Shown here piece after piece: positions 9,379 through 17,471 of a stretch of DNA of 64,000 nucleotides (position 1 is its first letter; every line of letters starts with the position of its first letter). The stretch comes from Ensifer adhaerens (GTDB taxonomy: Bacteria > Pseudomonadota > Alphaproteobacteria > Rhizobiales > Rhizobiaceae). The position numbers and the translations under genes are program-made. Location: assembly GCF_002940685.1 (NCBI RefSeq), contig NZ_PNFP01000017.1:62001-126000 (forward strand), given 5' to 3'. The notes below the pieces were generated by a model that ran no database searches, was not told the DNA's origin, and was given only the letters and a program-made list of their open reading frames with translations.

Positions 9379-9930
9379 ATGATGAACCACAAGAGCGTCG
9401 TTTTCGCCCTGTTTGCAGCCGGGGCAACCAGCTTCATGGCGCATGCGGCGATGGCGGCCGGCGAGGATACGAGCGAACCGCCGAAGAAAACCAGGACGAC
9501 CAGCGAATGCACCGCCGGCAAGGTTTGGGACGCCAAGAAGAATGCCTGCGTCAATGCCAGGAAGAGTGACCTCAGCGACGACATCCTGTTCCAGGCGGCG
9601 CGTGAACTCGCCTATGCCGGCCAGTATGAAAACGCGATCAAAGTGCTTGGCGCCGTCAAGGACCAGAAAAGCGCCCGGGTGCTCAACTATCTTGGCTATT
9701 CAAACCGCAAGGCCGGGCGGATGGAACTCGGCATGCAGTACTACAAGCGCGCGCTCCAGGCCGACGAGAACTACATCCTCGCCCGTTCCTACATGGGCCA
9801 GGCGCTGATCGAACAGGGCCGCGTCGAAGAAGCGCGCGTGCAACTCGTCGAGATCCGCGACCGCGGCGGCGAAAACACCTGGGCATACCACGCCCTGCTG
9901 CAGTCGCTCGGCGGCATCCGCCAGTACTGA
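9379..9930 (+). CDS. Secreted/periplasmic TPR protein
   Basis: About 183 residues. A signal peptide (hydrophobic VVFALFAAGATSFMAHAAMAA) is followed by a short region with two cysteines (SECTAGKVWDAKKNACV) that could form a disulfide. Three or so tetratricopeptide repeats follow (for example YLGYSNRKAGRMELGMQYYKRAL). It is probably a periplasmic protein-interaction module. ATG 9379 and ATG 9382 are adjacent; GGGAG at 9369-9373 fits either. No partner is evident from the neighbours. A GC-rich palindrome lies just after the stop. Confidence 0.82.
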   Translation: MMNHKSVVFALFAAGATSFMAHAAMAAGEDTSEPPKKTRTTSECTAGKVWDAKKNACVNARKSDLSDDILFQAARELAYAGQYENAIKVLGAVKDQKSARVLNYLGYSNRKAGRMELGMQYYKRALQADENYILARSYMGQALIEQGRVEEARVQLVEIRDRGGENTWAYHALLQSLGGIRQY

Positions 9931-10000
9931 TCGGGCGACAAAAGGACGGGCGGCGCCAGGCGCCGCCTCGATCCGAGTTGCCACCGACGCGCGCCTGGCG

Positions 10001-11020
10001 CTAGGTTTTCTTTGCCGGGCTTCCCTTGGGCCCGCTTCCTTTCGGCTCGGTCCCCTTGGCATCAGCTCCGATGGCCGCGCCTCCGTCTGCAGCACTCCCC
10101 GTGGTGCCGCCCGCAATCGACTTTGCCTCGTTCTTCTTCTCCGACCATTCCGGCGGCAGGCCGAGCGCGCCGCCGGCGATGCCGCCGAGCCCGGATCCCT
10201 TGCCGAAAACGGCGCAATCGGGATCCGTGGGTTTGCCGGTGACCGCATAGGCGACGCTGTTCTTGACGTTCTTCATCGACGGCAGCTCGAAATCGGACTT
10301 CATCGGATCACCCGACTTTTCCAGGAGCGCGCTGAAATCCTCGGCGAAATCCCCTGACAGTTCGAAGGCGTCGGCCGCCGTCGACGCGCGGGAGCCGTTG
10401 GTGAGGATGTTGGCGCCCCTCGCCCATGTCAGGCCCGCAATCTGCTTGCCATTTGGATCGAAGGCTTCGGCCTCCATGGAAAGGCTGCCGAGACCGATCG
10501 GAATGCGCGGCACGGGAACGGGAGAGACAGCCGAGGTGACGGTCGACACCCCGGCAACGACGGCATTCGTCGCCTTGACGTTGCTGACCACCGAACGCAC
10601 GGCCATGTCGGCCGGCTTCGACACCGGCACGATATCGTAGTTCGCGCTCAGCGCTTCGCACAGCTTCCGGTCGATCGCCGTTGCCACCAGCTTCTTCTGC
10701 GGATCCCCGAGCTTGTCGAGTTTGGCGTTGGCCGCAAAGGTCGTCGGTATCACGTGCACCGTCTTGACGGTTTTCAGCGAAGCGGTATCGACCCGATACT
10801 TGGTCTTGGTCACGAGGCCGTCGCTGGCAACGAAATCCTTGTAGGAGGAAAGCGACCCCGTTTCGATGACCTCGGCGCTCTGGCAGGCCGCGAGCCCCGC
10901 AAACAGGGGAACCAGGGCCGCCACGCGGATCACGGTCGCGCCACCGCGGATACGGCGCCGGCCACGATGCCTCCCGACATATCTGACAATACTCATGCCC
11001 TTGCAATGCTGTGCGTTCAT
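10001..11020 (-). CDS. DUF3313-type lipoprotein
   Basis: A 339-residue predicted lipoprotein. A basic N-terminus and hydrophobic segment lead to the lipobox LFAGLAAC, with the lipidated Cys at about residue 46, so the real start may be a later Met such as MSIVRYV at 10996. The DUF3313 region follows (YKDFVASDGLVTKTKYRVD... VIPTTF). The C-terminus is low-complexity, rich in Gly, Lys and Pro. Family members are envelope lipoproteins of unknown role. The gene is convergent with the TPR gene. Confidence 0.82.
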   Translation of the reverse strand: MNAQHCKGMSIVRYVGRHRGRRRIRGGATVIRVAALVPLFAGLAACQSAEVIETGSLSSYKDFVASDGLVTKTKYRVDTASLKTVKTVHVIPTTFAANAKLDKLGDPQKKLVATAIDRKLCEALSANYDIVPVSKPADMAVRSVVSNVKATNAVVAGVSTVTSAVSPVPVPRIPIGLGSLSMEAEAFDPNGKQIAGLTWARGANILTNGSRASTAADAFELSGDFAEDFSALLEKSGDPMKSDFELPSMKNVKNSVAYAVTGKPTDPDCAVFGKGSGLGGIAGGALGLPPEWSEKKNEAKSIAGGTTGSAADGGAAIGADAKGTEPKGSGPKGSPAKKT

Positions 11021-11305
11021 TGGCGTGTCCCCGACATCGACCTGCAGTTGTGCATGAGGTCCAGTCAGATTCGGGCCGAACTTTGACGCGATCTCCGAGC
11101 AGCGATGCAGTTAACGGTAACGAAGCCCGCGATTAACGGCCGCCAGCAAGCGAAAGCTTTTTGGGAAAAGGCGCCATGAAGCAGCAGAATTTGCTTTCCG
11201 TTCCGGCACTTCCCTTGCAGACTAAGGAGCAAATGTTTCATATCATCCGCTCGTGCCCTGCACGGCGAATAAAAGCATGATCCGGCACGTTCCATTGGAA
11301 GAGAA

Positions 11306-11824
11306 ATGCGTCCAGCGGCAGAAACGAAGGACTTCAGACGCGACTTGGTCAGCCTGCTGCCCAAATTGCGCCGTTTCGCGATGACGCTGACGCGCAATGC
11401 CAACGACGCCGACGACCTCGTCCAGGAAGCCTGCGAGCGTGCGATTACCCGCAGCCATCTCTGGAACGGAGAAGGCCGGCTGGAAAGCTGGGTCTACGCG
11501 ATGACGCGCAATCTCTGGGTCGACGAAATCCGCAAGCGCAAGGTCCGCACCGGCAGCGGTACCGTCGATGCGCTTGGGCATGACGAACTCAGCATCGAAC
11601 CGTCGGCGGAAAAGGCCGTCTACGCCAATCAGCTGCAGAAGATGATCCTGTCGATGCCCGAGGGACTTGCGAGCGTGTTCCTGCTGGTCAACGTCGAAGG
11701 TCATAGCTATCGCGAGACGGCCGATATCCTCGGCATTCCGATCGGCACCGTCATGAGCAGGCTGTCGACCGCGCGCCTGAGACTTGCGGCCATGATCTCA
11801 GAAAATACCGAAAGGAGGGCCTGA
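11306..11824 (+). CDS. ECF-family RNA polymerase sigma factor
   Basis: A 172-residue two-domain sigma factor. Region 2 includes NANDADDLVQEACERAI and the -10-recognition helix SWVYAMTRNLWVDEIRKRK. Region 4 is a helix-turn-helix (YRETADILGIPIGTVMSRLSTARLRL). GGAAGAG stands just upstream of ATG 11306. The next gene, a membrane anti-sigma factor, starts 3 bp after the stop, so the two form a coupled pair. The signal it responds to is not shown by the sequence. Confidence 0.92.
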   Translation: MRPAAETKDFRRDLVSLLPKLRRFAMTLTRNANDADDLVQEACERAITRSHLWNGEGRLESWVYAMTRNLWVDEIRKRKVRTGSGTVDALGHDELSIEPSAEKAVYANQLQKMILSMPEGLASVFLLVNVEGHSYRETADILGIPIGTVMSRLSTARLRLAAMISENTERRA

Positions 11825-11827
11825 CCG

Positions 11828-12655
11828 TTGCAGCAGACAAGGGGTCAAGCGCTCGAAGTACGCCTCTCCGCCTATATCGACGGCGAGATCGGCGAGGCTG
11901 AACGAAGCGAACTCGACGCGCTTCTCGCCCGCGACGAGGATGCGAAGGCGCTGTTTGAGAGACTGAAGGCCGGCAGCAGCTTCGGCGATACCGCCTTTGA
12001 GGATTTCCTGCACGATCCCGTGCCGCTCGCTCTGGTGCGGCAAATCAAGCAGGGCCCCGGGACCAACCCGAAAACCGAGCGGATCGCGACGACGACAGCG
12101 ACCGTCAGGCACACGCGGGCCTGGCCGCGCATGCTTGCTGCGTCGGTGGCCCTGGTGCTGCTGGGCGCCGGCGCCGGCTTCATCGTCGGAACGGCGAGCA
12201 GCGTGAGCGAACCGGCGGAGGTCGCCGCGGCGCGTGGCTGGCTCGACGACATCGCCGACTACCACCGGATCTATTCGCGGCAGAAGGAACATCTGGTCGA
12301 GGTCCCGGCCTCCGAAGCCCCGAAGATCGAGACCTGGCTTGCCGCAAGCGTCGGCGTTCCCTTCAAGATCCCGCAGCTCTCGGGCAAGGGCCTGACCTTC
12401 GAAGGCGCCCGCCTGCTGGTCGCCAACGGAAAACCTGTGGCACAGCTGGTGTATCGGAGCGCCGAAGGCGAGATCTTCGCGATCTGTTTCCTCAAGAGCA
12501 CGACCGGTCCTCAGTCCGACGATTTCGACGAGAGCATCCGCGACGATCTCGGCATGGTCTCCTGGCAGAGAGGCGGCGCCTCCTTCGTGCTCGTCGGCCC
12601 GTCTGCCCATGTCGGCATGCAGGACATCGCCGAAAGCGTCGCCGCGGCGATCTGA
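11828..12655 (+). CDS. Anti-sigma factor, single-pass membrane protein
   Basis: About 275 residues with a cytoplasmic N-terminal anti-sigma domain (SAYIDGEIGEAERSELDALLARD), one membrane helix near residues 100-120 (MLAASVALVLLGAGAGFIVG) and a periplasmic sensor region. The HXXXCXXC zinc motif of ZAS proteins is absent. The start is an unusual TTG at 11828, supported by a perfect AGGAGG at 11813-11818 nine bases upstream; no ATG fits. It should hold the upstream sigma factor inactive at the membrane. Confidence 0.87.
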   Translation: MQQTRGQALEVRLSAYIDGEIGEAERSELDALLARDEDAKALFERLKAGSSFGDTAFEDFLHDPVPLALVRQIKQGPGTNPKTERIATTTATVRHTRAWPRMLAASVALVLLGAGAGFIVGTASSVSEPAEVAAARGWLDDIADYHRIYSRQKEHLVEVPASEAPKIETWLAASVGVPFKIPQLSGKGLTFEGARLLVANGKPVAQLVYRSAEGEIFAICFLKSTTGPQSDDFDESIRDDLGMVSWQRGGASFVLVGPSAHVGMQDIAESVAAAI

Positions 12656-12715
12656 GGTCGACGGCGGTCCCTACGGCTTGTGTCCTTTAATCGTAGCCGA
12701 TTGAAGGACAAAAAC

Positions 12716-12780
12716 ATGCAGTATTTCAAAGTTCTACAGCGACCTTGGTGCGCCTGATAAGACGCGCGGCGCTGTAGATC
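12716..12780 (+). repeat. Hairpin element containing a 13-codon ORF
   Basis: A short frame (ATG 12716 to TGA 12757) reads MQYFKVLQRPWCA. It runs into an inverted repeat, CTACAGCG at 12734-12741 against CGCTGTAG at 12770-12777, with a smaller imperfect inner stem around TGATAA. I recall closely similar ATG-plus-hairpin elements recurring in intergenic regions of Rhizobiaceae, so this is more likely a repeat or small RNA module than a unique gene. Only one copy was found in this window. Confidence 0.5.
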
Positions 12781-12787
12781 CCGACAG

Positions 12788-12822
12788 AAAAAGGCCGCGC
12801 CGGGTTTCCCCGACGCGGCCTT
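12788..12822 (-). terminator. Intrinsic terminator of leuA
   Basis: The arms AAGGCCGCG (12791-12799) and CGCGGCCTT (12814-12822) form a GC-rich stem. On the minus strand it is followed by TTTTT. It lies 21 bp after the leuA stop codon. The other side (TTGTTT) could also stop transcription coming from the sigma/anti-sigma side. Confidence 0.8.
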
Positions 12823-12843
12823 GTTTCGTAGCGCTCGGGCCTA

Positions 12844-14553
12844 TCAGCCGCGCTTCATCTCGAGCACGCGGTTCGCCGCCGACACGATCGCTTCGAGCGA
12901 TGCGGCAACGATGTTGGTGTTGATGCCCGCACCGAACAGCTTGCCATCCGGATGCTCCATCTCGACATAGGCGATGGCCGCGGCGTTCGAACCGTGCTGC
13001 AGCGAATGCTCGGAATAGTCCGCAACCGAAAGATCGACGCCGAGATAGATCGACAGCGCGTTGATGAAGCCGTCGATCGGGCCGGTGCCCTTGCCTTCAA
13101 TGCGCTTGACCTCGCCATTGTCGGTGATCTCGGCGGCCACCACGCGCACGCCCTTGTGCTCGCCCACCGGATAGGTGTGGTGATCGACGAACTTGATGCG
13201 GGCGCCCGGCTGTTCGACATAGCGCTCGATGAAGCGTTCATGGATGCGCTTGGAGGGAAGCTCCTTGCCTTCTTCGTCGGTGATGCGCTGGATGTCCTCG
13301 CGGAACTCGACCTGGAGGTTGCGCGGCAGGTTGATGCCGTAGTCTTCCTGCAGGATGTAGGCGATGCCGCCCTTGCCCGACTGCGAGTTGATGCGGATGA
13401 TCGCCTCGTAGGAGCGGCCGACGTCACGCGGATCGATCGGCAGGTACGGCACTTCCCAGAGCGGCTTGTTGGCGGTCTTGATCGCCTTCATGCCCTTGTT
13501 GATCGCATCCTGGTGCGAGCCGGAGAAGGCCGTGTAGACCAGTTCGCCGACGTAGGGATGGCGCTCGGGAATGACCATCTGGTTGGAGTATTCGTAGACT
13601 TCCTTGATCCGCTCGATGTCGGAGCAGTCGAGCTGCGGGTCGACGCCTTGCGTGAACATGTTCAGCGCCAGGGTCACGACGTCGACATTGCCGGTGCGCT
13701 CGCCATTGCCGAACAGCGTGCCTTCGACGCGGTCGGCGCCGGCCATCAGGCCGAGCTCGGTGGCGGCGATGCCGGTGCCGCGGTCGTTGTGCGGGTGCAG
13801 CGAGATGATCAGGCTCTCGCGGTTGTCGAGGTTGCGGCACATCCATTCGATCTGGTCGGCATAGATGTTCGGCGTCGCCATCTCGACGGTCGAGGGCAGG
13901 TTGAGGATCAGCTTGTTGTCGGGCGTCGGCTTGACGATTTCGGTGACCGCATTGCAGATCTCCAGCGCCACTTCGAGTTCGGTGCCGGTAAAGCTCTCCG
14001 GCGAATATTCGAAGCGGTAGCCGCCACCTGCCTTGGCCGCCATGTCGGTGATCATCTTGGCGGCGTCGGTCGCAATCTGCTTGATGCCGCGCACGTCCTT
14101 GGCAAACACCACGCGGCGCTGCAATTCACTGGTGGAATTGTAGAAATGCACGATCGGCTGGTGCGCACCTTCCAAAGCCTCAAAGGTGCGGGTGATCAGC
14201 TCGGGCCGGCACTGCACCAGCACCTGCAGCGACACATCCTTGGCGACATTGCCTTCCTCGATGCACCAGCGGGCAAAATCGAAGTCGGTCTGCGAGGCCG
14301 AGGGGAAGCCGATTTCGATTTCCTTGAAGCCCATGTCGAGCAGCAGCTGGAACATGCGGGCCTTGCGATCGTGCCCCATCGGGTCGACCAGCGACTGGTT
14401 GCCGTCACGCAGGTCGACAGAGCACCAAATCGGCGCCTTGGTGATCGTCTTCGACGGCCAGGTGCGGTCGGCAAGTGCGATCTGCGGATAGGCCTGGTAC
14501 TTCACCGCCGCTTCCGGCATGCCAATCTTAACGGGATGGGATTTCTGGATCAT
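12844..14553 (-). CDS. leuA: 2-isopropylmalate synthase
   Basis: A 569-residue enzyme of the long LeuA2-type class. The catalytic TIM-barrel carries the metal/substrate motif SVDLRDGNQSL (about residues 46-56), HPHNDRGTGIA and FGNGERTGNVD. The C-terminal leucine-binding regulatory domain follows (GPIDGFINALSIYLGVDL). It condenses acetyl-CoA with 2-oxoisovalerate as the first committed step of leucine synthesis. The gene is preceded by a leader region with a Leu-codon-rich peptide, which suggests attenuation by leucyl-tRNA supply, and is followed by a clear terminator. Confidence 0.96.
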   Translation of the reverse strand: MIQKSHPVKIGMPEAAVKYQAYPQIALADRTWPSKTITKAPIWCSVDLRDGNQSLVDPMGHDRKARMFQLLLDMGFKEIEIGFPSASQTDFDFARWCIEEGNVAKDVSLQVLVQCRPELITRTFEALEGAHQPIVHFYNSTSELQRRVVFAKDVRGIKQIATDAAKMITDMAAKAGGGYRFEYSPESFTGTELEVALEICNAVTEIVKPTPDNKLILNLPSTVEMATPNIYADQIEWMCRNLDNRESLIISLHPHNDRGTGIAATELGLMAGADRVEGTLFGNGERTGNVDVVTLALNMFTQGVDPQLDCSDIERIKEVYEYSNQMVIPERHPYVGELVYTAFSGSHQDAINKGMKAIKTANKPLWEVPYLPIDPRDVGRSYEAIIRINSQSGKGGIAYILQEDYGINLPRNLQVEFREDIQRITDEEGKELPSKRIHERFIERYVEQPGARIKFVDHHTYPVGEHKGVRVVAAEITDNGEVKRIEGKGTGPIDGFINALSIYLGVDLSVADYSEHSLQHGSNAAAIAYVEMEHPDGKLFGAGINTNIVAASLEAIVSAANRVLEMKRG

Positions 14554-14714
14554 TGCAGCTTCTCTTCATCACTGGACGTCCTGGCCGCCTTGCCATAGCC
14601 GATCGGGGATCGGATTGCGATGGCTAATGCCGCGCAGAACGCGCCTTTATCCTAAAACACTTGATGGGGTCGAGGAGCATCCGCCGGCGTGGCTTTTCGG
14701 CCGCCGGGCGCTCC

Positions 14715-14840
14715 TCAGCGAACCCGGCAACCGCGAGTAAGGCCGAGAAGAAGAAGCGATGCGAAGGCGCGCGACGGCGCACGATTGGTATCGTGTCCGG
14801 CGGGGATCGAGGCGATCCGATATGCGTCAGCCTTGGTCAT
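14715..14840 (-). CDS. leuL: Leucine-rich leader peptide upstream of leuA
   Basis: A 41-codon frame from ATG 14840 to TGA 14715, too short for routine annotation. It contains four consecutive Leu codons followed by Gly and another Leu (SLLLLGL), 13 to 8 codons before the stop. The stop lies inside the arm of a strong downstream hairpin. The ATG stands about 8 bp after a good -10 box, so the transcript may be leaderless, as described for trpL in Sinorhizobium. The position before leuA and the Leu run argue for a ribosome-mediated attenuator sensing charged tRNA-Leu. Confidence 0.72.
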   Translation of the reverse strand: MTKADAYRIASIPAGHDTNRAPSRAFASLLLLGLTRGCRVR

Positions 14841-14848
14841 GGTCAAAG

Positions 14849-14877
14849 CCTATACACGGCTTGCCGGACGGCGGCAA
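14849..14877 (-). promoter_or_regulatory. Promoter of leuL-leuA
   Basis: TTGCCG (14872-14877) and TATAGG (14849-14854) are separated by exactly 17 bp, a good match to the rhizobial sigma-70 pattern CTTGNC-N17-TATANN. The expected start falls at or next to the leuL ATG. A perfect 10-bp stem (14857-14866 with 14872-14881) covers the -35 and spacer region. Confidence 0.6.
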
Positions 14878-14892
14878 GCCGCCGAATGCGCG

Positions 14893-14922
14893 AAAGGGCA
14901 CCGGCGCGATGCCGATGCCCTT
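14893..14922 (-). terminator. Probable terminator of the clpP-like gene
   Basis: The arms 14894-14904 and 14912-14922 pair over 11 bp (one G-T pair) around a 7-nt loop, 25 bp after the stop codon. On the minus strand the stem is followed by TTTCGC. The short T-run makes it a moderate terminator. Confidence 0.55.
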
Positions 14923-14946
14923 CCGATCTCTACAGTGCCTGCGAAC

Positions 14947-15531
14947 TCAGATGTCTGCAGCAGACGAGATGATGCGCGAAACGAGGCCGTAGGCCTTGGC
15001 TTCCTCGGCCGAAAGCCAGTAGTCACGGTCCGTGTCCTTGGCGATCTTCTCGACCGGCTGGCCGGTCGCATCGGCGAAGATCTTGTTCAGGCGGTCGTTC
15101 ATCTTGATGATCTCGCGCGCCTGGATCTCGATGTCCGAAGCCATGCCGCGGGTGCCGCCGGACGGTTGGTGCAACAGGAAGCGGGTGTTCGGCAGGCAGA
15201 TGCGGCGCTCCTTGGGGGCGCCGACATAGATCAGCGCGCCGGCGGAAGCGACCCAGCCTGTGCCGATGGTCCAGACCTTCGGCTTCACGAACTTGATCAT
15301 GTCGTGGATGCTGTCACCCGATTCGACATGGCCACCCGGCGAATTGACGAAGATGCGGATGTCTTCGTCGCTGGCTGCGGCAAGCGCCACGAGCTGCGAG
15401 CAGACCTTCTGCGCCAGTTCCTGGTTGATCGAACCGTAGATGAAAATCGAACGCGACTTGAAAAGGTTCGCCTCCGTTTCCTTGCCGAGCGGCAATTCGG
15501 TCTTCTTGTCGTCCTCGTCGTCGTTCATCAT
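14947..15531 (-). CDS. clpP: ClpP-family serine protease subunit
   Basis: A 194-residue ClpP-like protein. The catalytic serine is in [13 protein letters not shown], the histidine in RFLLHQPSG, and the aspartate in KDTDRDYW, so the triad is complete. ClpP forms a tetradecameric chamber fed by Clp/Hsp100 ATPases. No clpX, clpA or lon is adjacent, unlike the main rhizobial clpP locus, so this is probably a secondary paralogue. The acidic N-terminus ([12 protein letters not shown]) is unlike the usual propeptide. ATG 15531 and 15528 are both possible starts. Confidence 0.9.
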   Translation of the reverse strand: MMNDDEDDKKTELPLGKETEANLFKSRSIFIYGSINQELAQKVCSQLVALAAASDEDIRIFVNSPGGHVESGDSIHDMIKFVKPKVWTIGTGWVASAGALIYVGAPKERRICLPNTRFLLHQPSGGTRGMASDIEIQAREIIKMNDRLNKIFADATGQPVEKIAKDTDRDYWLSAEEAKAYGLVSRIISSAADI

Positions 15532-15572
15532 CCGTTTTTCTCCGGCGTCTCATGAAGTCTTCAGTCAAAGTC

Positions 15573-15600
15573 AGATAATGCGACTCGACCGCGAAGACAA
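15573..15600 (-). promoter_or_regulatory. Candidate promoter of the clpP-like gene
   Basis: TTGTCT (minus strand, 15595-15600) and TTATCT (15573-15578) are 16 bp apart, about 40 bp before the start codon. The match is reasonable but not distinctive. Confidence 0.4.
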
Positions 15601-15769
15601 TGCAACAAACGGAAGCGGCGACAAAGCGGCAAGGCACAGTGCGCTTATGGTAAAAACACCTACCGCCAAATGCCGTATAGACAGGGTGGCAAAGGCCAAT
15701 AAGATCGTCGCGTCAAACACTCAAGAACGGGGCCATCCTCCCAGGCTCCGCCGATCCATGGGGACACGC

Positions 15770-16348
15770 ATGAACAGACGCATCCTGATCGCCGCAGCAG
15801 CGCTGATCGCTTCCGCCGCACCCGCCTTCGCCCATCTCAACCCGGAAGAGCACGGCTCGTTTGCCGCCGGCTTCTCGCATCCGCTCTTCGGGCTCGACCA
15901 TATCCTCGTCATGGTCGCCGTCGGCCTCTGGGCAGCCCAGATCGGCGGGCGGGCGCTCTGGATGGTTCCGACCGCCTTCGTGTCGATGATGGCTGTCGGC
16001 TTCGCGCTCGCGGTCGCCGGCGTCGGCCTCCCCTTCGTCGAACCGGCAATCCTTGCCTCGGTCGTGGCACTCGGCCTGCTCGTCGCCATGGCGGTTCGCC
16101 TCGACACCGCGGCATCAGCCGCGATCGTCGGCATCTTCGCCCTCTTCCATGGCCATGCCCATGGCGGTGAACTCGGCAGCGCCGGCGCGCTTGCCTTCTC
16201 GGTCGGCTTCATCGGCGCGACCGCCCTCCTGCACGTCGCCGGCATCGGTCTCGGCATTGCGCTTCAGCGTCTCTCTGGCGGCGGCCTGGTTGCCCGCATT
16301 CTCGGTGGAGCGACGGCGGTTGCCGGCGCCGCACTGATCTTCGGCTGA
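15770..16348 (+). CDS. HupE/UreJ family protein
   Basis: A 192-residue membrane protein with a signal peptide (MNRRILIAAAALIASAAPAFA) directly followed by the family signature HLNPEEHGSFAAGFSHPLFGLDHILVM, and about six membrane helices. The histidine-rich stretch FHGHAHGGE fits metal handling. HupE and UreJ proteins are nickel (or cobalt) permeases linked to hydrogenase or urease; no such genes are nearby. ATG 15770 is chosen because GGGGA lies 5 bp upstream and the signal peptide begins there. Confidence 0.9.
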   Translation: MNRRILIAAAALIASAAPAFAHLNPEEHGSFAAGFSHPLFGLDHILVMVAVGLWAAQIGGRALWMVPTAFVSMMAVGFALAVAGVGLPFVEPAILASVVALGLLVAMAVRLDTAASAAIVGIFALFHGHAHGGELGSAGALAFSVGFIGATALLHVAGIGLGIALQRLSGGGLVARILGGATAVAGAALIFG

Positions 16349-16359
16349 GACCGGCAAGC

Positions 16360-16881
16360 GTGCAGCACGGGCGCATCATCTTCCTGAACGGCACGTCGAG
16401 TGCCGGAAAATCAACGCTGGCCAAGGCGCTCCGGGAAATCCTCCCGGAGCCCTTCTGCTACTATGCGTCAGACCAGTTGGCCGACGCCGGCTTCCGGGTT
16501 CTCAAACGCGGCATGCACCAAGGCATGCGCGGCGAACGCAACCGGTTCTTCGACGGTTTCCATCGCTCGATCGCGGCTTTCGCCGAGGCCGGCAACGACC
16601 TGATCGTCGAGCACATCGTCGAGGAACAGAGTTGGGCCGACGATCTCAGGAACCGAACCGCGCATCTTGATAGCTTCTGGGTCGGCGTGCACGCGCCCAT
16701 CGCAGACCTCGAACGGCGCGAGCACGAGCGCGGCGACCGCACGATTGGCGAAGCCCGCTTTCACCTGAAGACGCATGACTATTGCACCTATGACCTCGAA
16801 GTGGACACGCGCGACCCGACCGCTGAGGTGGCCGGGCGCATCGTCGACGCCTGGCGCCAGCGTCAACCTCGCGGGCAGTAG
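16360..16881 (+). CDS. Chloramphenicol phosphotransferase-like P-loop kinase
   Basis: A 173-residue kinase with Walker A GTSSAGKST (residues 10-18), the aspartate in the ASDQLADAG segment and the lid-like region RREHERGDRTIGEAR. The layout matches the CPT family, named for the Streptomyces enzyme that phosphorylates chloramphenicol. In rhizobia the substrate is unknown and drug resistance should not be assumed. The start is GTG at 16360, 11 bp after the HupE stop, so the two genes are probably co-transcribed. Confidence 0.82.
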   Translation: MQHGRIIFLNGTSSAGKSTLAKALREILPEPFCYYASDQLADAGFRVLKRGMHQGMRGERNRFFDGFHRSIAAFAEAGNDLIVEHIVEEQSWADDLRNRTAHLDSFWVGVHAPIADLERREHERGDRTIGEARFHLKTHDYCTYDLEVDTRDPTAEVAGRIVDAWRQRQPRGQ

Positions 16882-16919
16882 CGGCAACCGCCCCGTTCTT
16901 GGCCGCGACCACGCCGCGG

Positions 16920-17375
16920 CTACGCGCCTTGCATCGCTCGGCGCAGCTTTTCCGAAGCCGCGGCAACGGCCGCAAGCTCTATCTCAGAGCTCATGTTGTC
17001 GCGCGCGTGCAGAAGCGCCGGGCGAACCGCATCGATCGATTTCCCGAACTTCGTCATCCAGGGATATCGAGGCACCATCCAGAGGTGAAAGTGATGCGAC
17101 GTGTCCTCGTTATAGAAGTAGTACACGTGTTCGATACCGAGCTGTTCTTGCTGTTGTTTCCTCAGCCTTTGCACGAGCGGCAGGAACTCTGACGTTTCAT
17201 CGGACGTCATGTCGGTCAGCAACGTGAAATGCCGTTTCGCCGCCACGATGACCTGACCCGGTACGGGATAGGCCACGTCCTGGTGGGCATGAAAGTGTTC
17301 TGTCTCAAAGATGGGCCCGCCACGGGGCTGTCGCCGCCCGGACGTAACCTCGCAACTCACGCACAGACCATCCAT
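16920..17375 (-). CDS. HIT-family nucleotide hydrolase/transferase
   Basis: About 151 residues. The histidine triad is seen as SHHFHLWMVPRY, close to the HXHXHXX pattern. The N-terminal CVSCEV could bind zinc, as in HINT-like proteins. HIT enzymes hydrolyse or transfer nucleoside phosphoramidates or Ap4A-like substrates. ATG 17375 is favoured over an upstream ATG at 17444 because GGGGGAG lies 6-7 bp before it. It is downstream of queF on the same strand, with about 100 bp between. Confidence 0.78.
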   Translation of the reverse strand: MDGLCVSCEVTSGRRQPRGGPIFETEHFHAHQDVAYPVPGQVIVAAKRHFTLLTDMTSDETSEFLPLVQRLRKQQQEQLGIEHVYYFYNEDTSHHFHLWMVPRYPWMTKFGKSIDAVRPALLHARDNMSSEIELAAVAAASEKLRRAMQGA

Positions 17376-17471
17376 GCCGCACTCCCCCTGTTCCCTTGCC
17401 TGGTTCACAAGAAGAAATCTGTGCGGGCGCCCCCGCACAGTCACTCAAGGCCGAAGGCCAGCATACAGGCT

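Larger units (their letters stand above)
14554..14946 (-). promoter_or_regulatory. Leader region of leuA (393 bp without a large gene)
   Basis: This gap holds, reading toward leuA: the clpP terminator, a -35/-10 promoter, the leuL leader peptide, a stem of GAGGAGC/GCTCCTC (14710-14716 with 14672-14678) enclosing CCGGCG/CGCCGG, and a second stem-loop with GCCAT/ATGGC and CCGAT/ATCGG arms at about 14595-14627. The first stem overlaps the leuL stop codon. No stem is directly followed by a long T-run, so whether it acts on transcription or on translation is open. Confidence 0.6.

Noticed and set aside
9942-9972. GC palindrome after the TPR gene (GGCGGCGCC-A-GGCGCCGCC) as a terminator.
   Set aside because: It has no T-run and almost no loop, so it is weak as a terminator; noted only as a palindrome.
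16360-16881. Calling the CPT-like kinase a chloramphenicol-resistance gene.
   Set aside because: The family name comes from one Streptomyces enzyme; similarity does not show drug modification here.
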